Shown: positions 7,264 to 16,430, numbered from the stretch's first letter. The stretch: 64,000 nucleotides of DNA from Bog-473 sp963745665 (GCA_963745665.1 CAVUYE010000002.1:2170001-2234000); one strand, 5' to 3'. Translations and numbers: made by a program. The notes: a model not told the origin generated them from the sequence alone.

Positions 7264-8513
7264 CGGCGTACCTGCCCGTCTCCTCGCACGATCCACTTCA
7301 ACGTCGTCAGCTCCTTCACTCCCATTGGTCCGCGGGCGTGCAGCTTCTGGGTAGAGATGCCCACCTCGGCGCCGAGCCCCAATTCCTCACCGTCGACAAA
7401 GCGCGTCGACGCGTTCACCAATACCGCCGCTCCGTCGACTTCGGCCACGAAGCGGTCGGCCACGGCGACGTCGGAGGTCACGATCGCCTCGGAGTGGCCC
7501 GAGCTGTACCGGGCGATGTGCTCAATGGCCTCCCCCACGTCGTCGACCATCCCGATCGCCACCACCGGCCCGAGGAACTCGGTCGAGAAGTCCTCCTCCA
7601 GTGCCGGCACGGCAGCAGGCACGTACGCCCGCACCCGCTCGTCGGCCCTGATCTCGACGCCGGCCGACGCCAGCGACTCCGCCAGCCGCGGTAGGAAGTC
7701 GGCCGCCACCGCCGAGTGCACCAACATGGTCTCGACGGCGTTGCAGACCCCGAAGCGGTGTGTCTTGGCGTTGACGGCCAGCTCGTGCGCCATGGCCAGG
7801 TCGGCCGCGCCGTCGATGTAGAGATGGCAGTTCCCGTCGCCGTCCAGGACGTAGGGCACCGTGGCGTGTTCGATCAGCGAGGCGATCAGCGCCTGCCCGC
7901 CGCGCGGGATCAGGCAGTCGATGAAGCCGCGCAGCCGCATGAAGGCCGTGGCCGTCTCGTGCGACGTATCCTCCACCAGCGCCACCGCATCCTCGGGCAA
8001 ACCCGCCTTCACCACGGCCCGGCGCAGGACCTTCACGATGGCCTGGTTGGACGCCAGGGCCGAGGACGAGCCCCGCAGGAAGGCCGCATTCCCGGCTTTG
8101 AGGCAGAGGCCGGCGGCGTCACTCGTGACGTTGGGCCTGTTCTCGTAGATGACTCCGATGACGCCGAGGGGGACCCGCACCCGGGACACCCTCAGGCCGT
8201 TGGGCCGCACCCAGCCCTCGGTTACCTCGCCGACCGGGTCGGGCAGGCCCGCCACGGTGCGCAGGCCCGCCGCCATGCCCCGCACGCGCTCCTCCGTCAG
8301 GCGCAGCCGGTCCCGAGCCGCTTCCACCATGTTCGACGCCTCGGCCCGCTCGAGATCGCCATTGTTGGCCTCGATCAGGGATGCCCACTCCTCCTCGAGC
8401 AGATCCGCGGCCAGCCGCAGGGCGTCGTCCCGGACCGAACTGGGCGCCCGAGCCACCACCCGGGCGGCCGAACGGACGCGGCCCGCGAGCTGCTCCAACG
8501 CGGGCGAGGTCAT
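7260..8513 (-). CDS. proA: Glutamate-5-semialdehyde (gamma-glutamyl phosphate) reductase
   Basis: A 417-residue ProA that reduces gamma-glutamyl phosphate with NADPH in the second step of proline synthesis. It shows an aldehyde-dehydrogenase-like fold with GVIGVIYENRPNVTSDAAGLCLKAGN, the catalytic-Cys segment KTHRFGVCNAVETMLVH, and the C-terminal GLGAEVGISTQKLHARGPMG, all diagnostic. Length is normal. It starts 4 bp after the proB stop and ends overlapping the MoxR gene start, so it is inside a translationally coupled series obg-proB-proA-moxR. Confidence 0.97.
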   Translation of the reverse strand: MTSPALEQLAGRVRSAARVVARAPSSVRDDALRLAADLLEEEWASLIEANNGDLERAEASNMVEAARDRLRLTEERVRGMAAGLRTVAGLPDPVGEVTEGWVRPNGLRVSRVRVPLGVIGVIYENRPNVTSDAAGLCLKAGNAAFLRGSSSALASNQAIVKVLRRAVVKAGLPEDAVALVEDTSHETATAFMRLRGFIDCLIPRGGQALIASLIEHATVPYVLDGDGNCHLYIDGAADLAMAHELAVNAKTHRFGVCNAVETMLVHSAVAADFLPRLAESLASAGVEIRADERVRAYVPAAVPALEEDFSTEFLGPVVAIGMVDDVGEAIEHIARYSSGHSEAIVTSDVAVADRFVAEVDGAAVLVNASTRFVDGEELGLGAEVGISTQKLHARGPMGVKELTTLKWIVRGDGQVRR

Positions 8514-8517
8514 CGGG

Positions 8518-9564
8518 TCAGGTTACAAGGACGAGGTCGTCGCGATGAACGACGACCTGGCTGCGGCGCCCCATCCACTCGGCGGCCTGCTCCGCGTGCA
8601 CCCTTACCAGGCCCTTGGCGAAGACCGCGCCGTCCGGGCCGGCGATCTCCACCGCGTCGTCGGGCCGGAAGGCCCCGGACACCCCGCTGACCCCGGCGGC
8701 CAGGAGCGAACGCCCCCGCCCGGTCAGCGCCAGGCGCGCGCCCTCGTCGACGGCCAGGCAGCCATTCGATCCGAGCGCGAAGGCGATCCACAGCTTGCGG
8801 GCGGACAGCCGGCTCTCCCTGGCCCGGAACACCGTCCCGACGCCCGGCTCGTCGGCCAGAGCCGCGGCCAGCACCCCCGGGCGGGCGGCGTCGGCGATGA
8901 CCGTCCGCACGCCCGACCACGTGGCGATCTTCGCCGCGGCCAGCTTCGACGCCATGCCGCCGCTGCCCAGCGCACTCCCGGGCCCGCCGGCGAGGGCCTC
9001 GAGCTGCTGGTCGATCTCGACCACCTCTTCGATGAGTGACGCCTCGGTGTCGCGGCGCGGGTCGGCCGTGAGGAGGCCGGGGGCGTCGGTCAGCAGCACG
9101 AGCAGCTGCGCACCGACCAGGTGGGCCACCAGAGCGGCCAGCCGATCGTTGTCGCCGAAGCGGATTTCCTCGTCTGCCACCGCGTCGTTCTCGTTCACCA
9201 CCGGGACGACGCCCAGATCAGCCAGGTGACGCAACGTCCCGCGGGCGTGCAGGTACTGGGTGCGGTGGACGAAGTCGAGCGGTGCCAGCAGCACCTGACC
9301 GGCCAGGACGCCGTGCGGCTCGAAGCCGTCCTGCCACATCCGCATCAGCCGGTGTTGACCGACGGCCGAGACGGCCTGCAGCACGGCGGGGTCCGAAGGC
9401 CGCCGCCGGCCGCGGTCGAGCGCATCCCATCCGGCGGAGATGGCGCCCGACGACACGACGACGACGGTGTGCCCGGTCGCCCGCGCCGACGCCAGCTCGC
9501 CACACAGCCGATTAACCGTCTCGTCGGAGACGGATGACGAGCCGACCTTGACGACGGCGATCAC
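8518..9564 (-). CDS. proB: Glutamate 5-kinase
   Basis: Catalyses ATP-dependent phosphorylation of glutamate, the first and feedback-controlled step of proline synthesis. The amino-acid kinase domain (residues ~1-250) has VVKVGSSSV, VVVVSSGAISAGW, VNENDAVADEEIRFGDND and the LLTDAPGLLTADPR loop. A C-terminal PUA domain (GLVRVHAEQAAEWMGR) is typical of long ProB. I choose GTG 9564 because it overlaps the obg stop as GTGA with GGCGAGGA upstream. A second in-frame GTG at 9579 would add five residues and a 19-bp overlap. Confidence 0.95.
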   Translation of the reverse strand: MIAVVKVGSSSVSDETVNRLCGELASARATGHTVVVVSSGAISAGWDALDRGRRRPSDPAVLQAVSAVGQHRLMRMWQDGFEPHGVLAGQVLLAPLDFVHRTQYLHARGTLRHLADLGVVPVVNENDAVADEEIRFGDNDRLAALVAHLVGAQLLVLLTDAPGLLTADPRRDTEASLIEEVVEIDQQLEALAGGPGSALGSGGMASKLAAAKIATWSGVRTVIADAARPGVLAAALADEPGVGTVFRARESRLSARKLWIAFALGSNGCLAVDEGARLALTGRGRSLLAAGVSGVSGAFRPDDAVEIAGPDGAVFAKGLVRVHAEQAAEWMGRRSQVVVHRDDLVLVT

Positions 9565-10823
9565 CGGTCCTCGCCCCACGTGAAGCTCATGGCGCCGACG
9601 GTGATCTCGTCCCCGTCACGGGCACCCGCTCGCGCCAGGGCGCGGTCGACCCCGAGGCGGCGCAGGCGCCGCACCACCTCGGCCTGAGCCCCTTCGTCGT
9701 TGAGGTCGGACAGCGCCACGGCCCGCTCGGCGGCGCGCCCGTGCACCACCCAGGCGCCCACTCCCGCCCGCTGCACGCCGACACCTTCCGGGACCGGCCG
9801 GTGCACGACGATCTCGCTCGACAAGGCCACGGCCGCCTCGTTCCGTGCCTCCTGGACCAGCGGCGCCAGACGTTCCACGAGCGCGCCGACGCCCGACCCG
9901 GCGGCCACCGACAGCGTCATGTCACACACGCCCTCCCCGTCCGGGCCGAGGTCGGCCTTGCTCCCCACCACGATCCGGGGACGCTCGAGGAGCTCGGGCC
10001 GGTACGAACCGAGCTCGGACAGCAGGATGCGCCGTTGCTCCGCGGGGGTCACCCCACCGGCCTCGGGCGCACCCAGGTCGAGGAGCACCACCAGCACCCG
10101 GGCGCGTTCGATGTGGCGCAGGAACTGGTGTCCCAGGCCCTTGCCCTCTGCCGCTCCCTCGACCAAGCCCGGGATGTCGGCCATAACGAACTCCGTGCCG
10201 TCACGCACGCCTCCCACGCGGACGACGCCGAGATGCGGCTCCAGGGTGGTGAACGGGTAGTCGGCGATTTTGGGCTTGGCCGCCGACACCGTCGAGATCA
10301 GCGTCGACTTGCCGGCGTTGGGGAAGCCGACCAGGGCCACGTCGGCCATGAGCTTGAGCTCCATGTCGTGCCAGAACTCCTGGCCCTTCTCGGCCTGCTC
10401 CGCAAAGGCGGGGGCACGACGTCGGTTGGAGAGGAACCGCGCGTTGCCCCGTCCGCCCTGGCCGCCCTCGGCCACCATGAAGCGCGCTCCCTCCACGTCG
10501 AGGTCGCAGACGACGTTGCCGCCTCGGTCACGCACCACGGTCCCCACCGGCACGGGCACTACCAGGTCCTTGCCCCGGGCCCCGTGCCGCTTCGAGCCCG
10601 AGCCGTGCACGCCGTCGGTGGCCCGGCGAAACGGATGATCCCTGAAGCCGAGTAGCGACGCCTCGTTCACCGACGCCACCAGCCACACGTCCCCGCCGTG
10701 CCCGCCGTCACCGCCGTCTGGGCCACCACGGTCTACGTGGGCCTCCCGGCGCCACGACACGGCCCCTGCTCCCCCATCACCAGCGCGCGCGTGCAATTGG
10801 GCCTGGTCGACGAAGCCGGGCAT
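9561..10823 (-). CDS. obg: GTPase ObgE/CgtA
   Basis: Obg-family GTPase involved in 50S ribosome assembly and stress signalling. The start at ATG 10823 gives MPGFVDQAQLHARAGDGGAG, the normal Gly-rich Obg fold. The G domain follows with G1 GFPNAGKST, switch DYPFTTLEPHLGVV, G3 DIPGLVEGAAEGKGLGH and G4-like VVGSKADLG. A C-terminal OCT domain (residues ~345-420) is present. Length ~420 residues is usual for actinobacteria. It heads the proB-proA chain. Its usual upstream neighbours rplU/rpmA are 6.7 kb away (17.5-18.1 kb), separated by an accessory block. Confidence 0.97.
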   Translation of the reverse strand: MPGFVDQAQLHARAGDGGAGAVSWRREAHVDRGGPDGGDGGHGGDVWLVASVNEASLLGFRDHPFRRATDGVHGSGSKRHGARGKDLVVPVPVGTVVRDRGGNVVCDLDVEGARFMVAEGGQGGRGNARFLSNRRRAPAFAEQAEKGQEFWHDMELKLMADVALVGFPNAGKSTLISTVSAAKPKIADYPFTTLEPHLGVVRVGGVRDGTEFVMADIPGLVEGAAEGKGLGHQFLRHIERARVLVVLLDLGAPEAGGVTPAEQRRILLSELGSYRPELLERPRIVVGSKADLGPDGEGVCDMTLSVAAGSGVGALVERLAPLVQEARNEAAVALSSEIVVHRPVPEGVGVQRAGVGAWVVHGRAAERAVALSDLNDEGAQAEVVRRLRRLGVDRALARAGARDGDEITVGAMSFTWGEDR

Positions 10824-10906
10824 AGCAGTCCAGCTTACGAGTCCACAGCCGACCCTCCTGCGCACTCGGTGGGGCCCGTGTTCGTGCCTAGCGGCCCCTT
10901 GGCCTC

Positions 10907-10925
10907 AAGGGCTGCCCGGCAGCCC
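10907..10925. repeat. Perfect 8-bp inverted repeat, 3-nt loop
   Basis: AGGGCTGC-CCG-GCAGCCCT. A tight G+C-rich hairpin about 85 bp upstream of the obg start. It could act as a terminator for the leftward amidohydrolase transcript or lie in the obg leader; there is no U-tract to decide. Confidence 0.5.
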
Positions 10926-10957
10926 TGGCGTTAGGCCGGTCCGACGGTGAATGGCGT

Positions 10958-10986
10958 ACTCAGCTCATTGAGTTCTTCAGCTGAGT
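10958..10986. repeat. Perfect 8-bp inverted repeat, 13-nt loop
   Basis: ACTCAGCT, 13 nt, AGCTGAGT. Two-fold symmetric and of moderate G+C, so it fits a protein-binding site or weak hairpin better than a strong terminator. It lies 135 bp upstream of obg in the same gap as the tighter hairpin at 10907. Confidence 0.5.
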
Positions 10987-11170
10987 CGCTCGCACTCAGT
11001 ATGTGCAGTCCACTGGTTCCGATACCGCACCCGCTGAAAGCAGCAACGCCAGCGGTGGTCGTCGATGCGCATCCCGACAAAGTGCCATTTCCCCCGCTGA
11101 TTGTTGATCAGTTGCACAACGGACAAAAAGGACCGATGACGCGACTGCTCCTCAGACCTCCGCCTACGGC

Positions 11171-12478
11171 CTACGGCGCGACGAGACGGCGGGCACGCTC
11201 GCCCACCTCGGCCCGCGCGCGGTCGCCGTCCACCGTGGTGCACTGCCCGTGCTCGACGACCTGCGCCCCGTTCACCCAGACGTCGGTCACCAGATACCCG
11301 GCGCCTGCCCACACCAGGTGGCCCAGGAGCTCAGCGTCGCTCAGCGCCGGTGTGAAACGGGCGTCGTCGGTTCGTAGCCGGATCACATCGGCCGGTCGCC
11401 CTACCTCGAGCGCACCCACCGGGAGGCCGAGCGCCTCTGCGCCGCCGCGGGTGGCCAGTCGCAGCGCCGCAGCCGACGTCAGGACGTTCGGGTCGCCCGC
11501 AAGAGCGCGGGCGAAGAGCGGAGCCAGGCGCAGTTCGTCCCAGAGATGGAGGTCGTCATTGGAGGCCGGGCCGTCGGTGCCGAGACCCACCCGGATGCCG
11601 CGATCGAGCATGGCGCGCAGCGGCGCGATACCCGAGCCCAGCTTTCCGTTGGAGCCCGGGCAATGCGCCACCGCCACATCGTGCTCCTCGAGCACCGCCA
11701 GATCCACATCGTCGAGCCACACAGCGTGGGCCGCAAGCACCCGACCCTCGAGGATCCCTTCCGAGGCCAAAAGCGCCGGCGCACTCATCCCGTAACGCTC
11801 CTGCACGATCCGACACTCGTCCTCCGTCTCGGACAAATGGATCTGTAGCAACGCATCTCGCGCTCGGGCCTCGGCGGCGATGGCCCGCAACCCCTCCGGG
11901 GGCACGGTGTACGCGGCATGCGGACCGAGGCCCATCTGCAAGCGCTCGCTCTTCCCAGCCGTGGCGTCGATCACCGCACAGGCGGCCACCAACAGCGCTT
12001 CCCAATTGCTCCCCGGGCCCGCGTCGGGCCGGTCGAAGATGGCTGGCGTGTACACAGTGCGGATGCCGGCCTCGAGCACTGCCTCGACGACTGCCGTCGG
12101 ATGCCGGTATTGCTCGCACGTGGTGGTGACACCATTGCCGAGCAACTCAGCCGCTCCGAGCAGCATGCCCCAGTACACGTCCTCGTCTTCGAGCTTTGCT
12201 TCACGCGGCCAGACGGCTTCCTGCAACCACCGCGCCAGCGGAAGCCCATCGCCGGCACTACGGAGCAGCGTCATGGGCGAGTGCCCATGGCAATTGACCA
12301 ACCCCGGCATCAGCACGCCGCCGAGCCGTCGCACCTCGGTGTCGGATGCTGGCGGGACCTGCCAGGGGTCACCAACCCATGAGACGAGGCCCTCGTCGAT
12401 CTCGACGGCACCCGGGGCCAGCACCGTGTCGGCTCTGTCGACGGTGAAGAGCGCGTCGGCCTCGAGCCGCAGGGTCAT
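11171..12478 (-). CDS. MTA/SAH deaminase-like amidohydrolase
   Basis: A 435-residue amidohydrolase of the TrzN/MtaD group, zinc-dependent deaminases of 5'-methylthioadenosine, S-adenosylhomocysteine and related purines or guanine. Metal ligands are visible in order: GLVNCHGHSPM, the QIHLSE His, the VLAAHAVWL His, and Asp in GLGTDGPASNDD; the substrate region LGPHAAYTVPPE is also typical. The substrate is inferred at family level only. ATG 12478 overlaps the stop of the upstream DtxR-type regulator (ATGA), so the two are coupled. A purine nucleoside phosphorylase lies nearby on the other strand, which fits a purine salvage role. Confidence 0.8.
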   Translation of the reverse strand: MTLRLEADALFTVDRADTVLAPGAVEIDEGLVSWVGDPWQVPPASDTEVRRLGGVLMPGLVNCHGHSPMTLLRSAGDGLPLARWLQEAVWPREAKLEDEDVYWGMLLGAAELLGNGVTTTCEQYRHPTAVVEAVLEAGIRTVYTPAIFDRPDAGPGSNWEALLVAACAVIDATAGKSERLQMGLGPHAAYTVPPEGLRAIAAEARARDALLQIHLSETEDECRIVQERYGMSAPALLASEGILEGRVLAAHAVWLDDVDLAVLEEHDVAVAHCPGSNGKLGSGIAPLRAMLDRGIRVGLGTDGPASNDDLHLWDELRLAPLFARALAGDPNVLTSAAALRLATRGGAEALGLPVGALEVGRPADVIRLRTDDARFTPALSDAELLGHLVWAGAGYLVTDVWVNGAQVVEHGQCTTVDGDRARAEVGERARRLVAP

Positions 12479-13173
12479 GGCGCGCCGACGAACAGCCGGT
12501 CGGAGAGATCGCGTGAGACCCGAATGGCCTCGCCGCGCCCCTCTACCGTCACCTCCACGTTGCCGTCGGGATCACGAGCTCCCACCTCCGCCACGACACC
12601 GGGTATGAATCCGCCCTCGTCGAGCAAGGTCAAGGAGCCGAGGTTCAGTTCGACCTCCTCGCTGATCCGAAACAGCCGGACTCGATCACCGACGTCGACC
12701 TCGGCGAGCGGCCGCACCGGGGTTGACGGAGCCGGCGAGAGGGAGCCGGGGATCGGATTGCCGTGCGGGCACGTGGCGGGGTCTCCGAGCAATTCCACGA
12801 GCCGTGCCTCGACGTCGTCGGAGATCACATGCTCCCAGCGACCGGCCTCGCGATGGACCTTGTGCCACTCCAGCCCGATGACATCGACGAGGAGTCGTTC
12901 GGCGAGGCGGTGCTTTCGTACGACCTTCTCCGCCAGGGCCTGCCCGCTCTCGGTCAGCGACAGCCGACGACCATCTCGTTCCACGTACCCGTCCTCACGC
13001 AGGCGATCCAGCATCTCGGACACGGATGGTGCGGATCGACCGAGTCGCTCAGCGATGCGCGCCTGAATCACCGGTACGCCCTCCTCAGAAAGGGAGAGCA
13101 TCGTCTCGAGGTACTCCTCAACAGGTGGGTGGTACTCCTGGGGCTGGCGGGCTGCGCCACGCTGCTCAGTCAT
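12475..13173 (-). CDS. DtxR/IdeR/MntR-family metal-dependent repressor
   Basis: A 232-residue metalloregulator. N-terminal winged helix: EEYLETMLSLSEEG, IAERLGRSAPSVSEMLDRL, DGYVERDGRRLSLTESG. The dimerisation and metal-binding part has LVDVIGLEWHKVHREAGRWEHVIS and the ligand-bearing DPATCPHGNPIPG. A C-terminal FeoA/SH3-like domain (residues ~145-232) is present, as in IdeR and DtxR. It would bind Fe(II) or Mn(II) and repress transcription; which metal cannot be told. ATG 13173 overlaps the 3' end of the copper amine oxidase gene by 8 bp, and the stop overlaps the amidohydrolase start, so it is the middle gene of a three-gene operon. Confidence 0.9.
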   Translation of the reverse strand: MTEQRGAARQPQEYHPPVEEYLETMLSLSEEGVPVIQARIAERLGRSAPSVSEMLDRLREDGYVERDGRRLSLTESGQALAEKVVRKHRLAERLLVDVIGLEWHKVHREAGRWEHVISDDVEARLVELLGDPATCPHGNPIPGSLSPAPSTPVRPLAEVDVGDRVRLFRISEEVELNLGSLTLLDEGGFIPGVVAEVGARDPDGNVEVTVEGRGEAIRVSRDLSDRLFVGAP

Positions 13174-15101
13174 GGCAATGGTCGGGGGAAGGTGGCACAT
13201 CGAGTGCGGGGTTCCGGTCGAAGAAGCCGGACGGCAGCAGCGTGAACCCGGTGTATTCGACCGGCATGACCGGCCAATCTTCGGGTCGGGGGATATGGGT
13301 GACGCCAAAGGAGTGCCACAGGACGATGTCGGTGTCGACAATTGGTCGATCTTGGGCCGTCCAGGTCGGCAAGCCGGCGTGACCGTGATGCTGATTGGGA
13401 TAGTCGCCCGCGGCGCGCCGCTCCTCCGGGTCGAACGGGGTGACCCAGAGGTTGTGCGACGCGAAGGCGGCACGGCGCCCAACGCTGGACGTGGGGTCGG
13501 CCAGCAACGTCGGGGTCGCGCCCGGCAACAGCTTGTAGGCCGTCGGCGCTCCGACGGCGTTTTGACGGGACCGGTTGGCGATGCGCCAAGTCCGACTGCG
13601 AGAAGCGTCAACGTCTCGCTTTGCCGCGAGCTCGCTCTCCAGCAGAGTCACCTTCGTGCCGAACGCGTTGCCCCACGGGTTCTCGGCGCTCCCCGGCGAA
13701 CCGGTCCGCACGGCGTCAACCTCGTAGACCTCGTTGTCGGGGCCGTCGACCTGCATATCCAGCCGGACATTGAAGAGATGCTGGTGATAGGGCGCCGCCA
13801 GACCGGGGGCGATCATCCTGGCGTGGTCTCCCGGGTCGCCGCCAGCCACAGCCATGGTGGACATGATCCCGGTCAGCTTCACCTCGAGCTGCATGGTGCC
13901 ATCGAGGTAGAAATACCAGTAGAAGCCGTACTCGTAGTTACCCACGGTGGCGATGGAGCTCACTACCAGCCGACGCGAGCGCCGCACCTCGGTGCGTCCC
14001 GACACCATGTCGACGTGCTTCCAGAGGATGCCGTAGTCCTCCTCGTGCATGCAGATTGCATTGGCACGTGTGCGCGGCTTGCCCCGCTCGTCGGCGAAGA
14101 CGTCGTCGAAGTACCGGATCTCACCGAGGCAATCGCATCCGAGCGTGAGCGAGTTGGCCATACGGCCCAGGCCCCATTCGCCCGCATCGAACGCGCTCTT
14201 CCAGGCGTGCATCGGGACCGGGGTGCCCGTAGGGCACAACCATCTCGCTAACCGACGCCCGATAGACGATGGGACGAAGGCGGCCACCGTCCTCGTAGCC
14301 GACCGTCCACAGAACCAGACCTTCCAGAGGGTCCATGCCGATCCGCATCGACCATTTCTGCCAGCGGACGAGGTTGCCGTCCACCTCGAAGCTCGGCCCC
14401 TCGGGCTGGGTGATCTCGAGCGGCTTGAGGTCTGTGCGCAGTGGACCGTTGTGCTCGGGGTAGTAGCTCCCATGCTCGGTCGGCAGCGGCACGACCCCCA
14501 GGTCGAGCACTTCGAGCACCTCGCCCCGGCCCATGTCGACGAAAGCGAGCAGACCTTCGAGCGGGCGGGCGTAGCCGTTGTCATCCTTGGACGTCCGTAG
14601 GTAGGCCAGGCACCGGGTGATCCGCCGGCCCTCCTCGTGCCCGAGTCCGAAGGTGCCGGCAGGCCACGGGTCGATCTGCACCAATGCTTTGTCGACGATG
14701 CCACGGCGGTCGAGGGCCGCATTCCATTCGGGATGCCCGTGCAGCGCGGCGAGCACCATGATCGACTCTTCCATCTGCAGCGGTGGCCGGACGTCGCGCA
14801 CGGTCTCCCAGCGATCGATGACGCCCCGGGTCACCGACACGGTGACCTCCACTACGTCGGACTCAGGGCCCTGCAGCAGGACGAGCCGCACCTGGCGGTC
14901 GACGTCCACTTTCTGGCCGGAGTCGACGGCGCGCACCACTTCCTTGCGGGGATCGAACAGGCCGACGTAGGCGAAGCGCAGGGCCTCGTTGGGCACCTCG
15001 GCCTTGCCGCTGGCGTAGACGATCTCGCGGGCGGCGATGATCTCTTCCCCGCTCAGTGGGGCCAGCGGGTGCAGGTTGGGAACAACGGGCGAGGTGGGCA
15101 T
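13166..15101 (-). CDS. Copper-containing primary amine oxidase, frameshifted (1-nt insertion near 14213)
   Basis: Copper/topaquinone amine oxidase, oxidising primary amines to aldehydes with H2O2 and ammonia. The first 300 residues are in one frame (from MPTSPVVPNLHPL to SEMVVPYGHPGP), the rest in another (MHAWKSAFDAGEWGLG to DVPPSPDHCHD). Deleting one base at about 14213 joins them as PGP-MHAWK and yields ~644 residues, the family length. Functional residues survive: base Asp in SAFDAGEWG, the TPQ tyrosine in TVGNYEYG, copper His pair in YHQHLFNVRLD and the third in WHSFGVTHIP. The break is an inserted base or an inactivating mutation. First gene of an operon with a DtxR-type regulator and an amidohydrolase. 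Confidence 0.85.
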
Positions 15102-15153
15102 GCCGGGATGATGTTACGCGCCCCCCGACGGGCCACCCTCTACCATCACCCCC

Positions 15154-15966
15154 ATGGAGGACGCCGCCGACCGAGCGGCGCACAGCGCCCGGGAACTGGC
15201 CCGCCGCCTCGGGGTCGACCACCACGACGTACTCGTCCTGCTGGGAAGCGGGTTGTCCGGCACGGCCGAGGTCCTCGGCGCCGGCGAGGACTCGGTCCCG
15301 CTCGACACCCTGCCTTTCTTCCCCGCCTACACTGCGGGCGGTCACCGGGCTCACGGGTGGTCGGTCGAGCACAACGGCCTGCGCACCCTGATCCTGGGCG
15401 GTCGCTGTCACCTCTACGAGGGCCTCTCCCCGGTGGAGGTGGTGCATCCCCTGCGCACCGGAATCGCAGCCGGGTGCCGCACGGTCATCCTCACCGCTGC
15501 CGCGGGAGGGATCCGTGACGATCTGGGCCCGGGGTCGGTGATGGTCGTCGACGACCACCTGAACCTGACGGGGCGCAGCCCCCTGATCGGTCCCGATTTC
15601 GTCGACATGGCCGACGCCTACGCCCCCCGCCTGCGCGCCCTGGCTCTGTCGGCACCCGAGCCGGCCGCCGCCGCCCTGTCCACCCGGGCCGGCGTCTACG
15701 CCCAACTGGCAGGTCCCCAGTTCGAGACGCCGGCCGAGATCCGAATGCTGCGCACGGTGGGGGCCGACGTGGTCGGGATGTCGATGGCGCTCGAGACCAT
15801 CGCCGCCCGCCAGGCCGGGGCGGAGGTGTTGGGGCTGGCCCTGGTCACCAATCCGGCTGCCGCGGCCAATGCCTCGATCGACGTCGCCGACATCGCCTCC
15901 GTCGGCACGGCGGCAGTGCCCGCCGTGGCCGCTGTCATCCGCCACGTCGTAGGCTCGCTGTCATGA
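15154..15966 (+). CDS. punA: Purine nucleoside phosphorylase
   Basis: A 270-residue trimeric-type (class II) purine nucleoside phosphorylase, splitting purine nucleosides with phosphate. Signatures: VLLGSGLSGTAEV phosphate loop, GGRCHLYEGL, ILTAAAGGI, QFETPAEIRMLRTVGADVVG with MS following, and VTNPAA (Asn usually contacts the base). It starts 52 bp from the divergent amine oxidase gene; the ATGA at its stop couples it to a VOC-family gene. With the neighbouring MTA/SAH deaminase-like enzyme it could form a deaminate-then-phosphorolyse salvage path, which is inference. Confidence 0.93.
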   Translation: MEDAADRAAHSARELARRLGVDHHDVLVLLGSGLSGTAEVLGAGEDSVPLDTLPFFPAYTAGGHRAHGWSVEHNGLRTLILGGRCHLYEGLSPVEVVHPLRTGIAAGCRTVILTAAAGGIRDDLGPGSVMVVDDHLNLTGRSPLIGPDFVDMADAYAPRLRALALSAPEPAAAALSTRAGVYAQLAGPQFETPAEIRMLRTVGADVVGMSMALETIAARQAGAEVLGLALVTNPAAAANASIDVADIASVGTAAVPAVAAVIRHVVGSLS

Positions 15967-16340
15967 CTGATCCCGTGACGCCGACCGGCGTCGACCATGT
16001 CGCGATCAATGTCGCCGATGTTCCCGGTGGCATCGTTTTCTACACGGAGAAGATCGGGCTGGTGCAGAACCACACTCGCCCGGACTTCGGATTTCCCGGA
16101 GCGTGGCTGGACACCGCCAACGGGCAGCAGGTCCATCTGATTGAGGCACCGGTGCCCGGAAATGTGGGCCAGCACTTTGCCCTCACGTTCGACGATCTGG
16201 GCGCGGCCGTCGCCGAGCTGAGGAACAGAGGCCTCAAGGTGTCGGATCCGTCGGATGTGGGGTCAACCGGACGCCAGCAGGCGTTCACGATCGATCCGTG
16301 GGGCAACGCGATCGAGCTGCACTCGCGGCCGACGAGCTGA
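15963..16340 (+). CDS. Glyoxalase/VOC superfamily protein
   Basis: A 125-residue vicinal-oxygen-chelate protein: GVDHVAINVADVPGGIVFYTEKIGL at the start, HFALTFDDLGAAVAELRNRGLKVS in the middle and FTIDPWGNAIELH at the end, i.e. one pair of beta-alpha-beta-beta-beta modules. His in GVDHVA, His in GQHFAL and Glu in NAIELH are the likely metal ligands. The family includes glyoxalase I, dioxygenases and methylmalonyl-CoA epimerase-like enzymes; the exact substrate is unknown. ATG overlaps the punA stop by ATGA. Confidence 0.85.
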   Translation: MTDPVTPTGVDHVAINVADVPGGIVFYTEKIGLVQNHTRPDFGFPGAWLDTANGQQVHLIEAPVPGNVGQHFALTFDDLGAAVAELRNRGLKVSDPSDVGSTGRQQAFTIDPWGNAIELHSRPTS

Positions 16341-16430
16341 ACCTGGGGCGGGCGGCCATCCTTCAGGCCACCGATCGAGAGTGCTCATCACCTCCCCCGG
16401 ATCAGCGGGAGTCGTTATCCTCCCCCCCCC

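Larger units (their letters stand above)
10824..11170. other. Intergenic region upstream of obg, with two hairpins
   Basis: A 347-bp stretch with no convincing gene, visibly richer in A+T than its flanks around 11030-11130. It must hold the end of the amine oxidase-dtxR-amidohydrolase transcript and the promoter of obg, both reading leftward. I see two perfect inverted repeats (listed separately) but no clear T-run and no promoter box I would defend. Confidence 0.5.

Noticed and set aside
10907..10986. Riboswitch or attenuator upstream of obg
   Set aside because: Two hairpins are present but no known riboswitch core or leader peptide could be recognised.
14121..14722. Idea that the amine oxidase is two overlapping genes
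   Set aside because: The two open frames overlap, but each holds only one part of one known enzyme and the joint is explained by a single base.
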